Positions 20,043-30,760 of a stretch of 42,411 bases of DNA are shown here, in pieces (within the stretch, counting starts at the first letter, position 1; each line of letters begins with the position of its first letter). Below the pieces are notes generated by a model. The model saw only the letters and a program-made list of their open reading frames with translations. It made no database searches and was not told the origin of the DNA. This DNA is from Paenibacillus sp. 598K. GTDB taxonomy: Bacteria; Bacillota; Bacilli; Paenibacillales; Paenibacillaceae. Position numbers and translations under genes: made by a program. The stretch is from positions 18,299 through 60,709 of the forward strand of contig NZ_BFBX01000031.1 of the NCBI RefSeq assembly GCF_003851045.1, in the 5' to 3' direction.

Positions 20043-20468
20043 TTATCGATCCTCCCCGATGGACAAGATGATCGTCATCGTCACGCCGACGACAGCCAGG
20101 TAGACGCCCAAATCAAATATCATCGCCGTTGCCAGCTCAACCTCGCCCAGCAGCGGCAGGGTGAAATAATCGTACGCCTGCGACATGAATGGCGCTCCGA
20201 ACACAAACGATCCCATGCCCGAAAAAATGGCGATCAGCAAGCCTGTTGCCGTGACGTAATGAAAATTGACGGGCAGCGCCTGCCTCATCGTCTTCAGGTC
20301 ATAGGCCAATGCGAGCAGCACCAGGGCCGCAGCAGACATCAGGCCGCCGATGAAGCCGCCGCCCGGATTGTTGTGGCCCGCCAAAAACAAGAAGCCGGAG
20401 AAGGTCATAATGATGAAAACTGTAACCTGGGAGGTCGTCTGCAGCACTACATCTCTCGAATTCATCAT
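20043..20468 (-). CDS. mrpB: Na+/H+ antiporter subunit B
   Basis: 141-residue MrpB (MnhB) with four helices. The family signature GHNNPGGGFIGGLMSAAALV is at about residues 31-50, and IFDLGVYLAVVGVTMTII closes the protein. The first ATG (20468) overlaps the mrpA stop (ATGA); a second ATG at 20465 is equally placed for the ribosome site GGAGGG. Confidence 0.95.
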   Translation of the reverse strand: MMNSRDVVLQTTSQVTVFIIMTFSGFLFLAGHNNPGGGFIGGLMSAAALVLLALAYDLKTMRQALPVNFHYVTATGLLIAIFSGMGSFVFGAPFMSQAYDYFTLPLLGEVELATAMIFDLGVYLAVVGVTMTIILSIGEDR

Positions 20469-22882
20469 GAACGGCCCTCCTCCTGTTCTCCCTGCTCGGT
20501 GCGATGACGCACCTTGATCAGACTGTAGATCGCCAGCGAGGCCGCAGCGAGCACCATAATCTCAAGGAAGGTGTCAAAGCCCCGGAAGTCGACCAAAATG
20601 ACATTGACGATGTTTTTGCCGCCTGCGGAGCGGTAGCTCTCCTCGACAAAATAATCGGAGATCGAATCAAACAACTGGTGATTGGAAACGGCCAGCGCAA
20701 TCATCGTCACGAGCAAGCCAACCGAGCCGGACAAAATAATTTTGAAGATGCGCATCCGACTCGACGAGCGCTCGCGCTGCAGCTTGGGCAAATGATAGAA
20801 GCAGAGCAGGAACAACGCGACAGAAACCGTCTCGACGATCATCTGCGTCAGCGCCAGATCGGGCGCCCGGAAGACGATAAAAAATAACGTTACCATGTAG
20901 CCTACCGTGCCGACCAGCACGATCGCCGCCATCCGCGATTTGGCGAATGGCACGGCAGCCGCAGCAAGGATAAGCACACCGGTCAAAATCGCTTCGTACA
21001 CCGTAATCTCGGCGAAGACAATGTTGCCGTGACGCTCGAATGGGTTGATGCGCAGCAGGAAATAACCGCCGACGAGCACCAGAAACGCAAAAATATAAAT
21101 CATGTAGTGGCGAAGCGAGCCTGTCATATACGTATCCGTGATCGCCCTAGAGAAGCGCTGCGAGCCCTTCAAAAGGAAATCATAAATTTTGGAGAAGGAC
21201 AAGTTGCCGGGCAGATACCCGTAAATCCGCATCCAGTAGCGCTTCGTCAGGAACAACACCACCCCGAGCGCAATGACGCCGAGCGTCATCTTCAGCTCCG
21301 TGTTGAAGCCGTGCCAAAAGCTGATCTTCTTCGCCTCGACGATGTCGAGCGTCGGCAGGATCGCCTTCATCGCCGGCTCAATCAGCGTATACGTCAGCAG
21401 GTTCGGGAACAGGCCGAAGACGATGACCAGCGCCGCCAGGATGCCCGGCGGGATCAGCAGCCCAAGCGAAGCCTCATGCGGCGGCTCTCCCAGCTCTTCC
21501 TTGGGGAATGGGCCGGTGAAGGTCCGGAACAGAATAATCAAGCAATAGACAAATGTGAACACGCTGGCGATCCAGGCGACGACAGGGAACAGCAGCGCCC
21601 ACGACTGGACGTTGAAGAAATCCATCGTCGACACTTCGAGCAGCGCGGTGAAGAACATCTCCTTGCTCAAAAAGCCATTAAACGGCGGCAAACCCGCCAT
21701 CGAAAGGGTACCGATCAAGGCAAAGGTGAACGTTACGGGCATGAAGGCCATCAAGCCGCCAAGCTTGCGAATGTCCCGTGTGCCGGTCTCGTGGTCGACG
21801 ATACCGACAACCATGAACAATGCGCCCTTGAATGTTGCATGATTGATCAGATGAAAGACGGCTGTCATAATCGCTGCCGTATAGATCGCGGTGTCTGCTC
21901 CCCCCGTGTAGAACGAAGCCGAACCTAGACCCAGCAAGCTCATAATAAGCCCCAACTGACTGATCGTCGAATAAGCAAGTATGGCCTTCAGGTCCGTATT
22001 CCGTACGGCCGTATAGGAACCCCAGAGCATCGTAACCAGTCCTGTAAGCGAGACGATCCAGAACCATAGCGCATCGCCGCCGAAAACAACGCCAAAACGG
22101 GCGACGATATACAGTCCGGCCTTTACCATCGTAGCGGAGTGCAAATAGGCGCTGACCGGCGTCGGCGCTTCCATCGCATCTGGCAGCCAGATATGGAACG
22201 GGAACTGGGCCGACTTCGTAAACGCGCCGAGCAGCACTAAAATCATCGCAGGCGCAAACAGCTCATGCGAGGAGAGCAGACCGGCTTGATCGATAATCTC
22301 GCGCAGGCTGAAGGTGCCCGTCATCGTGTGCAGCAAAATAAAGCCCGTCAGCATGGCAAAGCCGCCAAAAACGGTTATGAGCATCGACTTCAATGCGCCG
22401 TAGCGGGAATGATCCCGATTGTACCAAAAGGCGATAAGGAGAAATGAGGATAAGCTCGTAAGCTCCCAAAAACCGTAGAGCACGATCAAATTATCGGAGA
22501 GCACAACCCCAAGCATCGCTCCCATAAATAGGAGAAGGTACATGTAGAAGCGGTGGATCGCTTCTTTTTCTTTAGAAAGGTAGTAAATCGAGTAGAGTAC
22601 AACAAGTGCCCCGATCCCGGTAATCAACAAGGCAAATAACAAACCTAGCCCGTCGAGGTAAGCGGTAATGTCCACGCCCAGCGATGGAATCCATTCGACC
22701 GTCGCTTGGATGGCCTCGCCTTTGCTGATCGATGGCAGCTCGGCAATAAAATACAGAAATGCGAGCAGCGGCACCGGCAGCACAAACCAGCCGGTATGGA
22801 CTTTTTTGAACAGCTTGTAGAATAGCGGCACGATAGCTGCCGCAGCAAAAGGAAGTAAAATAACACCATGAAGCATAGACAA
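20465..22882 (-). CDS. mrpA: Na+/H+ antiporter subunit A (NuoL-like)
   Basis: About 805 residues. The N-terminal two thirds are NuoL/MrpA-like: YGFWELTSLSSFLLIAFWYN with the conserved Glu (about 140), and FPFHIWLPDAMEAPTPVSAY with the conserved functional residues (about 225-245). The rest is the MrpA-specific C-terminal region, including APDLALTQMIVETVSVALF. First gene of the Mrp operon. The frame is open to 22927; the family starts near MLHGVILLPF. I use TTG 22882, 7 bases after GGGGGTG, and ATG 22876 is the alternative. The complete A-G set without gaps indicates a functional group 1 Mrp system. Confidence 0.94.
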   Translation of the reverse strand: MSMLHGVILLPFAAAAIVPLFYKLFKKVHTGWFVLPVPLLAFLYFIAELPSISKGEAIQATVEWIPSLGVDITAYLDGLGLLFALLITGIGALVVLYSIYYLSKEKEAIHRFYMYLLLFMGAMLGVVLSDNLIVLYGFWELTSLSSFLLIAFWYNRDHSRYGALKSMLITVFGGFAMLTGFILLHTMTGTFSLREIIDQAGLLSSHELFAPAMILVLLGAFTKSAQFPFHIWLPDAMEAPTPVSAYLHSATMVKAGLYIVARFGVVFGGDALWFWIVSLTGLVTMLWGSYTAVRNTDLKAILAYSTISQLGLIMSLLGLGSASFYTGGADTAIYTAAIMTAVFHLINHATFKGALFMVVGIVDHETGTRDIRKLGGLMAFMPVTFTFALIGTLSMAGLPPFNGFLSKEMFFTALLEVSTMDFFNVQSWALLFPVVAWIASVFTFVYCLIILFRTFTGPFPKEELGEPPHEASLGLLIPPGILAALVIVFGLFPNLLTYTLIEPAMKAILPTLDIVEAKKISFWHGFNTELKMTLGVIALGVVLFLTKRYWMRIYGYLPGNLSFSKIYDFLLKGSQRFSRAITDTYMTGSLRHYMIYIFAFLVLVGGYFLLRINPFERHGNIVFAEITVYEAILTGVLILAAAAVPFAKSRMAAIVLVGTVGYMVTLFFIVFRAPDLALTQMIVETVSVALFLLCFYHLPKLQRERSSSRMRIFKIILSGSVGLLVTMIALAVSNHQLFDSISDYFVEESYRSAGGKNIVNVILVDFRGFDTFLEIMVLAAASLAIYSLIKVRHRTEQGEQEEGRS

Positions 22883-22990
22883 GCAGCAACACCCCCACAT
22901 GACAATCTCGTGCACCGTCTTCGTCATTGCTCCTGCGCAATGGCGAGAAGTTTTCTTTTACGTTTCACAAAACTCGTTCATCCTTCATAC

Positions 22991-23021
22991 GTATAAGTTG
23001 CCCTGACGTTTCATTTTTCAA
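22991..23021 (-). promoter_or_regulatory. Weak candidate promoter of the mrp operon
   Basis: TTGAAA (23021-23016) and TTATAC (22996-22991) on the minus strand with a 19-base spacer, longer than ideal. It lies between the yajC terminator and mrpA. I saw no better sigma-A site in this 170-base gap. Confidence 0.35.
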
Positions 23022-23052
23022 TAACGGCTTGATGAAAACGTTACCCGCGAAA

Positions 23053-23092
23053 CAAAAAGCTGTACAGACGGGCAGGCGCCATCTGTACAGCT
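23053..23092 (-). terminator. Rho-independent terminator downstream of yajC
   Basis: Perfect 11-bp stem AGCTGTACAGA / TCTGTACAGCT with a 13-base loop, followed on the minus strand by TTTTTG. It ends the ruvC...yajC transcript before the mrp operon. Confidence 0.9.
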
Positions 23093-23100
23093 TCAAATGC

Positions 23101-23409
23101 CTACTCCGTCAATGTGGTGCTCGGCTGAATCACTTTATCGATGGAGCTTCGGTTAAACGTAAGTTTTGTCGCGTCATTCACACGAAGCACGACAATATCA
23201 TCCGTAATTTCATGAATCGTGCCATGCAGGCCGCCAATGGTTGAGACCTTGTCTCCCTTTCTCAGCTGCGTAAGCATCATGCCACGTTCTTTTTGTTTTT
23301 TCTGCTGGGGCCGAATCAACAAGAAATAGAAAACGGCAAACATCAGAATAAACGGCGCAATCGACACGAGCAGATTGGCGCCTCCTCCGGGTTCTGCAGC
23401 TATGAACAT
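23101..23409 (-). CDS. yajC: Preprotein translocase accessory subunit YajC
   Basis: 102-residue single-span membrane protein of the YajC family, part of the SecDF-YajC accessory complex. The membrane helix (about residues 12-32, IAPFILMFAVFYFLLIRPQQ) is followed by the conserved RPQQKKQKE and the cytoplasmic domain LRKGDKVSTIGGLHGTI. The ATG at 23409 has GGGGGG 6 bases upstream; an upstream ATG at 23427 is poorer. It follows tgt at 14 bases, as in many bacteria. SecDF itself is not in the window. Confidence 0.94.
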   Translation of the reverse strand: MFIAAEPGGGANLLVSIAPFILMFAVFYFLLIRPQQKKQKERGMMLTQLRKGDKVSTIGGLHGTIHEITDDIVVLRVNDATKLTFNRSSIDKVIQPSTTLTE

Positions 23410-23423
23410 CGATATCCCCCCTT

Positions 23424-24569
<1,146 letters not shown>

Positions 24570-24575
24570 TCATGT

Positions 24576-25622
24576 CTAGGATATGAACATCGCATCGCCG
24601 AAGCTGAAGAAGCGGTACTCTCGCTCGACCGCCTCCCTGTATGCCGACAGGACCGCCTCGCGGCCTGCCAGCGCGCTGACCAGCATGACCAGCGTTGACT
24701 TGGGCAGGTGGAAATTGGTCAGTAGCGCATCGACCAGCCGAAACCGATAGCCCGGATAGATGAAAATATCCGTCCAGCCGCTGCATGCCTCGATCGGCCC
24801 ATCGCCGCAGCGGGCGGCTACCGTCTCCAGCGTGCGCGCAGACGTCGTGCCGACGGCAACGATGCGGCCGCCTCTCTCGCGCGCCGCTTGCAGCAGTTCG
24901 GCATTGCGCTCATCCAGGCTATAGTATTCGGCATGCATCACATGATCCTCGACAACCTCTGCGGACATCGGCCGGAACGTGCCGAGGCCTACATGAAGCG
25001 TCAGATAGACCAGTTGCACGCCTCGCTCCTCCAAGAGCCCCAGATAGTCGGAGGTGAAGTGCAGACCGGCTGTAGGCGCGGCCGCCGAGCCTTCATGACG
25101 GGCGAATACTGTCTGATAGCGCTCCTTGTCCTCCAGCCTGGAAGCGATATAGGGAGGCAACGGCATCTCGCCCAGTCGATCCAGCAGCTCGGTGAAGATT
25201 CCTTCATAGCGGAATATAACCGTCCGGGCGCCCATCTCTCCGGCCTCCTCAGCAACAGCTCGCAGCAACGGCTGCCCGTACCCGTCATCGCCAAACCACA
25301 GCTCCGTGCCCGGCTTGACGCGCTTGGCGGGCTTGGCCAGCGTCTCCCAGCGATCAGCCGCCAGCTGCTTGAGCAGCAGCAGCTCGATCTTCGCGCCGGT
25401 ATCTGCCTTCTGGCCGATCAGACGCGCAGGCAGCACCCGCGTATTGTTGAGGACGAGCGTATCGCCTTCGCCGAGCTGATCGGCGAGGTCGGTGAACATC
25501 CCGTGTCTCGTCTCGCCGCTCTTGCGATCGAGCATGAGCAGCCGCGAGGCGGTCCGTTCGAGGAGCGGCGTCTGGGCGATCAGCCGCTCGGGCAGTTCAA
25601 AGTCAAAGTCTTCTACTCTCAT
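24576..25622 (-). CDS. queA: S-adenosylmethionine:tRNA ribosyltransferase-isomerase
   Basis: 348-residue QueA, which converts preQ1 in tRNA to epoxyqueuosine using the ribosyl part of SAM. It begins [19 protein letters not shown] and contains [14 protein letters not shown] (about residues 57-70), [22 protein letters not shown] and [18 protein letters not shown], all family signatures. Length is usual. Ribosome site AAGGAA, inside the end of the SpoIID-domain gene, about 10 bases upstream; the gap between the two genes is 7 bases. Confidence 0.97.
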   Translation of the reverse strand: MRVEDFDFELPERLIAQTPLLERTASRLLMLDRKSGETRHGMFTDLADQLGEGDTLVLNNTRVLPARLIGQKADTGAKIELLLLKQLAADRWETLAKPAKRVKPGTELWFGDDGYGQPLLRAVAEEAGEMGARTVIFRYEGIFTELLDRLGEMPLPPYIASRLEDKERYQTVFARHEGSAAAPTAGLHFTSDYLGLLEERGVQLVYLTLHVGLGTFRPMSAEVVEDHVMHAEYYSLDERNAELLQAARERGGRIVAVGTTSARTLETVAARCGDGPIEACSGWTDIFIYPGYRFRLVDALLTNFHLPKSTLVMLVSALAGREAVLSAYREAVEREYRFFSFGDAMFIS

Positions 25623-25629
25623 GCAGCTG

Positions 25630-27714
25630 TCATTCCTTACCTATGGTGACATTAGTATAGTAGTATTGCAAAATCTGCTGGTAATCATACCCTTGATCGG
25701 CCAGCGCGCGTGCGCCCCATTGGGACAATCCGACACCATGGCCGTTGCCGCGACCGATGAAACGGAAGCTCGGCTCGCGGGTCGCCGCCCGCAGCTCGCC
25801 TGAGCCATCAAGGATGTAATAATTGGCCGAATCAAGCGTCACGGCCTGTCCCCCTGCTCCGATCACCGCCGTCGCCGATGTGTCGGACGGCTTGTCGACG
25901 GTAGCTCCGCCCGCGCCGAGATAGGTGACGCGCGCCGTCTCGTCGATGACGAAGCGTGTGCTGGGCAGACCGCCAAGCGCCGAGCGGAACGTGTCCGGGT
26001 AGCGAATATCGAGCCGTGTGCCATTGGCGATAAGCTGCACTGCCCGCCCGGACGGGCCAAACTCCGCTTCGAGCGTTCGGATCGTCGCCGTAAACGGCGT
26101 CAGCAGCTTGCCTTGCATGGACGTGAGGAGCTCCGCAGATGTGAACGGTCCTCTCACCCAGCGATTCGGATTGGACTGCACCGTCTGCTCCAGCACCGTC
26201 ACCAGCGTCCCCCGGCTGAGCCGTGCGACCGGCTCGACCGCATCCTGAATGAGCGGGATCGGGCGGACATTGGTCTGCTCCTCCTTCACCCGCATCATTG
26301 GTAAGCCGGCTGCCGTCGTCTCCGCGACCGGCTCCAGCAGATCCTCGCGGATGTAGCCGTTGCGACCATCCGCAAGCGCCACCCGATACCAGCTGTACAA
26401 GCCCGCTTCGGAAGCCTCATCAGGGCTTGAGACAGTAACAAGATAAGGCACTTGATTGCCCCATATCTCCTCGGCATTGGCCGTGGCTCCACCAGCGCTT
26501 GAAGAGAACAAGGTCTCAATCAGCTTGTCGTTGGATTTGGCCACCATGCCGCTCGTCGCATCGACCGCCTGATTGGTCGCCGCGACTTCATCGGCCATCC
26601 CGCGGTACACCTGGCTCAGCTCCGTGTCGACAACATCGGCGATCTCAAAGCTGGTTCCTTTGAACAGCGCATACGTACGAGCAGCGACAGCCTGCGCCTT
26701 AAGCGCCTCTGCCGGCCAGGAGGCGGGCATCTCTGCGGGTACGACCGCATACAGATAGTGATCCAGCGGCAGCTCATTGATGACCGCGAGCCGGTTGTTG
26801 AAGCTGCTCAGCTCGAAGCCGCCGCGATAGGTCCTCGCCGAGCGTTCGGTCAGCTGGATGCCAGGCGAGCCCGCCGCAGCAACCCACGCCTTGACAGCGC
26901 CGCCGATCAGATACAGACTGTCGCTGCTGCCAGCCGTCCCCGTGAGGCTATGCTCCTCGCGCAGCACCAGTCCGCTACCGGCCGCCGCTGTCGCCAGTCC
27001 TTCCGCGCCGACCGCTTGGCGCACCGACTCGAGACCGGCTGCGTCGACTGCCCGGCCGACCAGGACGACGTAGACCATCGACCCGGAGGCGCCGACTCGC
27101 AGGCCAATATCGGTGCTCACGCCTTTGCCCCCGTAGGCCGACTGCGCCTCTCTCGCCTTGGCGAGCGTATCGTAAGCGGTCGACTCGAGCTGCAGCGGCC
27201 CCGCCGCGACAGCTTGCGGATAACCGCCTTTGCTCCACCGCTCCGCCGCCGTCCTCGCCTCCGCCGCCGTAGCATAGCTTCCTTCCGTTACTTCATACAG
27301 ACGCGCGTTGCCTGCGCCGGGCGAGGACGTCAGCCAGACCGCGGCGCTGCTCTCCCGTACCCGCTTGTAGGCGGCCTGGGCCGCTGCGAAGTCTGTCGTC
27401 TGCAGTACGGTCGTCTTGTAGTCGTGGAGCGCGATGCGCGCGGCTCCGGCATGAGTGCCGTAGACCGCTTCGCCCGACGGCTGACGGATGCCTACTCGCA
27501 GTCCCTGGGGGCTGCTAAGCGTCGCGACCGGCGTCGTCGCCGTATATTTGCCAGGCAGGTTGAAGAGCAAGCCAACGCGGATCGACCGATCCTCGGCCGC
27601 AGCCTGCGATGGCCAGGCGATGACCGTTACTACCAGACATAGAGACAGCCAGAGCGGCAGCCAGCTTCGTCTGGGGCGCCCTGCCAGGCCGGCTGCATCA
27701 GATCGTCCTCTCAT
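25630..27714 (-). CDS. SpoIID/LytB-domain secreted protein with SH3-like insertions
   Basis: 694-residue protein. Residues 1-42 look like a signal peptide (Arg-rich start, hydrophobic [17 protein letters not shown], then AAAED). A long N-terminal part (about 45-290) has SPOR-like stretches ([20 protein letters not shown]). The SpoIID core follows: [20 protein letters not shown] (about 310-330) with the conserved catalytic Glu, then [28 protein letters not shown], and [15 protein letters not shown] (about 652-666). SpoIID is a lytic transglycosylase acting on glycans during engulfment. Between the core halves (about 430-530) lie two SH3-like segments ([19 protein letters not shown] and a second, weaker one). 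It is in the ruvCAB-queA operon. ATG 27714 has AGGAG 8 bases upstream. Confidence 0.88.
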   Translation of the reverse strand: MRGRSDAAGLAGRPRRSWLPLWLSLCLVVTVIAWPSQAAAEDRSIRVGLLFNLPGKYTATTPVATLSSPQGLRVGIRQPSGEAVYGTHAGAARIALHDYKTTVLQTTDFAAAQAAYKRVRESSAAVWLTSSPGAGNARLYEVTEGSYATAAEARTAAERWSKGGYPQAVAAGPLQLESTAYDTLAKAREAQSAYGGKGVSTDIGLRVGASGSMVYVVLVGRAVDAAGLESVRQAVGAEGLATAAAGSGLVLREEHSLTGTAGSSDSLYLIGGAVKAWVAAAGSPGIQLTERSARTYRGGFELSSFNNRLAVINELPLDHYLYAVVPAEMPASWPAEALKAQAVAARTYALFKGTSFEIADVVDTELSQVYRGMADEVAATNQAVDATSGMVAKSNDKLIETLFSSSAGGATANAEEIWGNQVPYLVTVSSPDEASEAGLYSWYRVALADGRNGYIREDLLEPVAETTAAGLPMMRVKEEQTNVRPIPLIQDAVEPVARLSRGTLVTVLEQTVQSNPNRWVRGPFTSAELLTSMQGKLLTPFTATIRTLEAEFGPSGRAVQLIANGTRLDIRYPDTFRSALGGLPSTRFVIDETARVTYLGAGGATVDKPSDTSATAVIGAGGQAVTLDSANYYILDGSGELRAATREPSFRFIGRGNGHGVGLSQWGARALADQGYDYQQILQYYYTNVTIGKE

Positions 27715-27728
27715 AGCACCTTCTCCTC

Positions 27729-28751
27729 TCATGACGGGCTCTCCCCTCCCGCGTCCTGCGGTACGGGCAGTCCCAGGTGGATGTACGCCTTGGGCGCGAC
27801 GACCCGGCCCCGAGGCGTCCGCTGCAGGAAGCCGATCTGCATCAGGTACGGCTCATACACATCCTCGATCGTCTGACTCTCCTCGCCGATCGTCGCTGCG
27901 ATCGTGTCGAGTCCGACCGGACCGCCGCGGAAGCTGCCGATCATCGCTTGCAGCATCTTGTGATCGATCGTATCGAGCCCCATCGGATCGACCTGGATCA
28001 GCTCGAGCGCCATATTCGCCAGCTCATAGGTGATGACGCCGTCTCCGCGCACCTGCGCGAAGTCTCTGACCCGCTTTAGTAGCCGATTGGCGATCCGAGG
28101 CGTGCCTCGCGAGCGCATCGCGACCTCTTGAGCGGCCTCCCCGACCATCTCTACGCCGAGGATGTCGGCCGCCCGCGAGACGATAAAGGCGAGCTCGTCG
28201 ACCGTGTAGAACTCCAGACGGCTAACGATGCCGAAGCGGTCGCGCAGCGGCGCCGAGATCAGGCCGGCTCGCGTCGTTGCGCCGATCAGCGTGAACGGCG
28301 GCAGATCGAGCCTGACGGAACGGGCGCTTGGCCCTTTGCCGATCATAATGTCGAGCGCGAAGTCCTCCATCGCCGGGTACAGCACCTCCTCGACCGTGCG
28401 ATGCAGCCGATGGATCTCGTCGATGAACAAGACATCGCCCTCCTGCAGGTTGGTCAGTATGGCTGCCAGATCGCCCGGTCGTTCGATTGCCGGCCCCGAC
28501 GTCGTGCGCAACTGCACGCCCATCTCATTGGCGATAATATTGGAGAGCGTCGTCTTCCCGAGCCCCGGCGGACCATACAGCAGCACATGGTCGAGCGCTT
28601 CCTTGCGGAGCTTGGCCGCCTCGATATACACCTTGAGGTTGCTCTTGGCGCTTGACTGCCCGATGTACTCCGCTAGATAACGCGGGCGCAAGCTGAGCTC
28701 GACGGCCTCGTCCCCCATCATCAGGTTGGCGGAGATTATCCTGTCGTCCAT
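27729..28751 (-). CDS. ruvB: Holliday junction branch migration ATPase RuvB
   Basis: 340-residue AAA+ motor of the RuvABC resolvasome. Walker [12 protein letters not shown] (about residues 60-70), Walker [10 protein letters not shown], sensor [18 protein letters not shown] and the C-terminal winged helix with LQRTPRGRV are all present. ATG 28751 (MDDRIISAN) is chosen, with GGGAGGG 8 bases upstream; an in-frame ATG at 28772 would overlap ruvA. The end lies 14 bases before the SpoIID-domain gene. Confidence 0.98.
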   Translation of the reverse strand: MDDRIISANLMMGDEAVELSLRPRYLAEYIGQSSAKSNLKVYIEAAKLRKEALDHVLLYGPPGLGKTTLSNIIANEMGVQLRTTSGPAIERPGDLAAILTNLQEGDVLFIDEIHRLHRTVEEVLYPAMEDFALDIMIGKGPSARSVRLDLPPFTLIGATTRAGLISAPLRDRFGIVSRLEFYTVDELAFIVSRAADILGVEMVGEAAQEVAMRSRGTPRIANRLLKRVRDFAQVRGDGVITYELANMALELIQVDPMGLDTIDHKMLQAMIGSFRGGPVGLDTIAATIGEESQTIEDVYEPYLMQIGFLQRTPRGRVVAPKAYIHLGLPVPQDAGGESPS

Positions 28752-28768
28752 TCCTGTCTCCCTCCCTG

Positions 28769-29383
28769 TCAACCTTTAAATAAATGCTGTAGCGCCTTCT
28801 TCATCAGCTGCTCCACCGAAGCTCCCTCGGCCTCGTCCTTCAGGCTCTGCCATGCCCGATCCAGCTCGGCTGACGTGTAGCCAAGGGCGGCCAGCGCCTC
28901 CCTCGCCTCCCGCCAGACAATGCCGCCATCGGCGGCTGAGAGCCCTGGCTCCTCGATCGCCGTCGCTACGGAGCCGTCGATCGGCATTGCCGCCAGCTTG
29001 TCCTTCAGATCGAGGATCATCCGCTGCGCCGTCTTGCGACCGATGCCGGGCAGCTTGGTCAGGAACGCGATATTCTCCTGCTGCACCGCTCCGATGACTG
29101 CCTCGGGGCGGCCACCGGCGAGGATGCCGAGCGCGACGCGCGGGCCGATGCCGGAGACGTCGAGGAGCTGACGGAACAGCCGCTGCTCCTCGCGCGTGGC
29201 GAAGCCGAACAGCAGGACCGCATCCTCCCGTACATGGTGATGGATATATACCGTCACTTGCTCTTGCTTGCCAGCGAAGGCATACGGACTCGGCGTAAAT
29301 ACACGATATCCGATATCGCGCACATCAAGCACGATATATTCAGCCTCGACATGGGCCACCTGACCCTTAAGATAATCGATCAT
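28769..29383 (-). CDS. ruvA: Holliday junction DNA-binding protein RuvA
   Basis: 204-residue RuvA. The OB domain is at the N-terminus ([20 protein letters not shown]), two helix-hairpin-helix motifs follow ([16 protein letters not shown] and [19 protein letters not shown]), and the C-terminal domain III that contacts RuvB is present ([16 protein letters not shown]). The start overlaps the ruvC stop (ATGA). Confidence 0.97.
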   Translation of the reverse strand: MIDYLKGQVAHVEAEYIVLDVRDIGYRVFTPSPYAFAGKQEQVTVYIHHHVREDAVLLFGFATREEQRLFRQLLDVSGIGPRVALGILAGGRPEAVIGAVQQENIAFLTKLPGIGRKTAQRMILDLKDKLAAMPIDGSVATAIEEPGLSAADGGIVWREAREALAALGYTSAELDRAWQSLKDEAEGASVEQLMKKALQHLFKG

Positions 29384-29883
29384 CTCGGCTTCACCTCGCT
29401 TAGCTTGCGCTGCAGCACCGCCGAGTGGGCGTGGCAGATCGCGATGGCGAGCGCATCGGCGACATCATCCGGCTTCGGGATGACCGACAGCTTCAGCAGC
29501 ATCTTGACCATCTCCTGCACCTGCCGTTTTTCGGCCTTCCCGTAGCCGACCACCGCCTGCTTGACCTGGAGCGGCGTATATTCGGCGATCGGCACCCCCT
29601 GCTGGGCGGCCGCCAGCATGATGACGCCGCGCGCTTGACCGACAGCGAAGGCTGTCGTTACGTTGCGGTTAAAAAACAGCTTCTCGACGGCCATCGCATC
29701 CGGCTTGTATTTCTCGAGCAACGCCATCGTTGATTCATAGATCTGGCGCAGCCGGGTTTCTTGCGGCGTATGCGCCTCCGTCTGTATCGAGCCATATTGT
29801 ACGGGCGACAGCTTATGCCCTTGTTTATCGACAAATCCAAATCCGGCGATCGCAATCCCCGGATCTATCCCCAGTACGCGCAA
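29380..29883 (-). CDS. ruvC: Crossover junction endodeoxyribonuclease RuvC
   Basis: 167-residue Holliday junction resolvase. The acidic catalytic residues are visible: Asp in VLGIDPGIAIAGFG, Glu in AVEKLFFNRN (about residue 66), and the C-terminal DDVADALAIAICH. I chose the TTG at 29883, which gives the canonical M(L)RVLGIDPG start with GGGAG 8 bases upstream; an ATG at 29898 would add five residues. First gene of the ruvC-ruvA-ruvB-(SpoIID)-queA-tgt-yajC operon. Confidence 0.96.
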   Translation of the reverse strand: MRVLGIDPGIAIAGFGFVDKQGHKLSPVQYGSIQTEAHTPQETRLRQIYESTMALLEKYKPDAMAVEKLFFNRNVTTAFAVGQARGVIMLAAAQQGVPIAEYTPLQVKQAVVGYGKAEKRQVQEMVKMLLKLSVIPKPDDVADALAIAICHAHSAVLQRKLSEVKPR

Positions 29884-29938
29884 AATGCACTCTCCCATCT
29901 CAACCGACCGTATGTAAGGCTATTTTTTCTATCATTTC

Positions 29939-29967
29939 ATTATAGCAAATGTTCGTAGGAATGAGAA
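29939..29967 (-). promoter_or_regulatory. Sigma-A promoter (extended -10) of the ruv-queA operon
   Basis: TATAAT (29944-29939) preceded by TGC, an extended -10 element, with TTCTCA (29967-29962) 17 bases upstream as a weak -35. It lies about 55 bases before ruvC. Confidence 0.75.
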
Positions 29968-29976
29968 CAACGCATG

Positions 29977-30043
29977 CTGAAGCCATGCCAAATAGCCCCG
30001 AACCATAATGATTCGGGGCTGTCATGCTTGCAATGGCTTCAGT
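29977..30043 (-). terminator. Nested hairpin at the 3' end of bofC, terminator-like
   Basis: Inner stem AGCCCCGAA / TTCGGGGCT (30020-30012 with 30002-29994), enclosed by an outer 10-bp inverted repeat CTGAAGCCAT / ATGGCTTCAG (30043-30034 with 29987-29978). The outer arm includes the bofC stop codon. Downstream of the inner stem there is only ATTTGG, so a classical T run is missing. Confidence 0.55.
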
Positions 30044-30653
30044 CCGGCGTATGCTCGGCCGACACCGGCTGCAGCGCGTATTCGCTGTAGGTCGACAATA
30101 CGCTGTTGTATTCGTCCACATCGGTGATCCGGATGCCTTCGCTCAAGGCGTCCCAATACGCGCGGGGCAGACTGCTCTCCATATAATCGGTATCCAGCTG
30201 GAAAAAGGTGCGAATGACCCGCTCCTCCTCAGGCGGCCCCTCGAACAACGAAAGCTGCCCCAGCTTGTCCAGGCTAAAGTAAGCCCGCTGCTTGCACGTC
30301 TCCGACAAATCCTCGACCTGCTCGATCATCGCGATCTCGCCTGTCTCTGTCAGCTCGGGACGCCATTCCGGATGCTCGTCCAGCAGACGCAGCACCTCCC
30401 CGGCGTCAAGCTTGCCTAGGAACGTTTCTTCGACGCCGCAGATGAAGCTGCGGACATGCTTGACGGTGCGCGGCGACTCCTCTAGCTGCAGCGTCTCCAC
30501 CCACTGGCGATTGCGCTCGGGCGCAGCGGCTGCGGCAGCCGGTTGAAGCTGGAGCGCGCCGGCCACAAGGAGGAGCGCCCCGAACGCGCCCAGCAGTCTT
30601 TTGCCGCGCACCCACCGTTTCCTAATTCGTATCCAACGTCTGAAAGCGATCAT
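30039..30653 (-). CDS. bofC: Sporulation intercompartmental signalling factor BofC
   Basis: 204-residue protein. Basic N-terminus (MIAFRRWIRIRKRW) and one hydrophobic segment (about residues 20-40) that is probably a signal anchor or signal peptide, then the BofC forespore domain (RSFICGVEETFLGKLDAGEV) and the C-terminal domain (AYFSLDKLGQLSLFEGPPEE). In B. subtilis BofC is a forespore protein that restrains the SpoIVB protease and so delays pro-sigma-K processing by SpoIVFB, whose gene lies at the right end of this window. ATG 30653 has GGAGGG 8 bases upstream; the upstream open frame to 30710 overlaps the promoter. It is the only gene of its unit. Confidence 0.88.
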   Translation of the reverse strand: MIAFRRWIRIRKRWVRGKRLLGAFGALLLVAGALQLQPAAAAAAPERNRQWVETLQLEESPRTVKHVRSFICGVEETFLGKLDAGEVLRLLDEHPEWRPELTETGEIAMIEQVEDLSETCKQRAYFSLDKLGQLSLFEGPPEEERVIRTFFQLDTDYMESSLPRAYWDALSEGIRITDVDEYNSVLSTYSEYALQPVSAEHTPD

Positions 30654-30678
30654 GACCAGCGCCCTCCACTTTTTTTCG

Positions 30679-30709
30679 TAGCATAACCGAAGGGTTGGCA
30701 ATCTATGCA
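30679..30709 (-). promoter_or_regulatory. Sigma-G-like (forespore) promoter of bofC
   Basis: On the minus strand TGCATA (30709-30704), an 18-base spacer and TATGCTA (30685-30679), 25 bases upstream of the start. This resembles the sigma-G pattern TGnATA-(17-18)-CATnnTA. B. subtilis bofC is known as a sigma-G gene. Confidence 0.55.
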
Positions 30710-30723
30710 TGACACGCGAACAC

Positions 30724-30748
30724 GCCCTCCGCCAGGATGGCGGAAGGC
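30724..30748 (-). terminator. Strong hairpin downstream of the safA-like gene
   Basis: 11-bp stem GCCTTCCGCCA / TGGCGGAGGGC with a 3-base loop (one G-U pair), 12 bases after the stop at 30761. No T run follows, so it may serve mRNA stability more than termination. Confidence 0.45.
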
Positions 30749-30760
30749 AATGCTTTCAGC

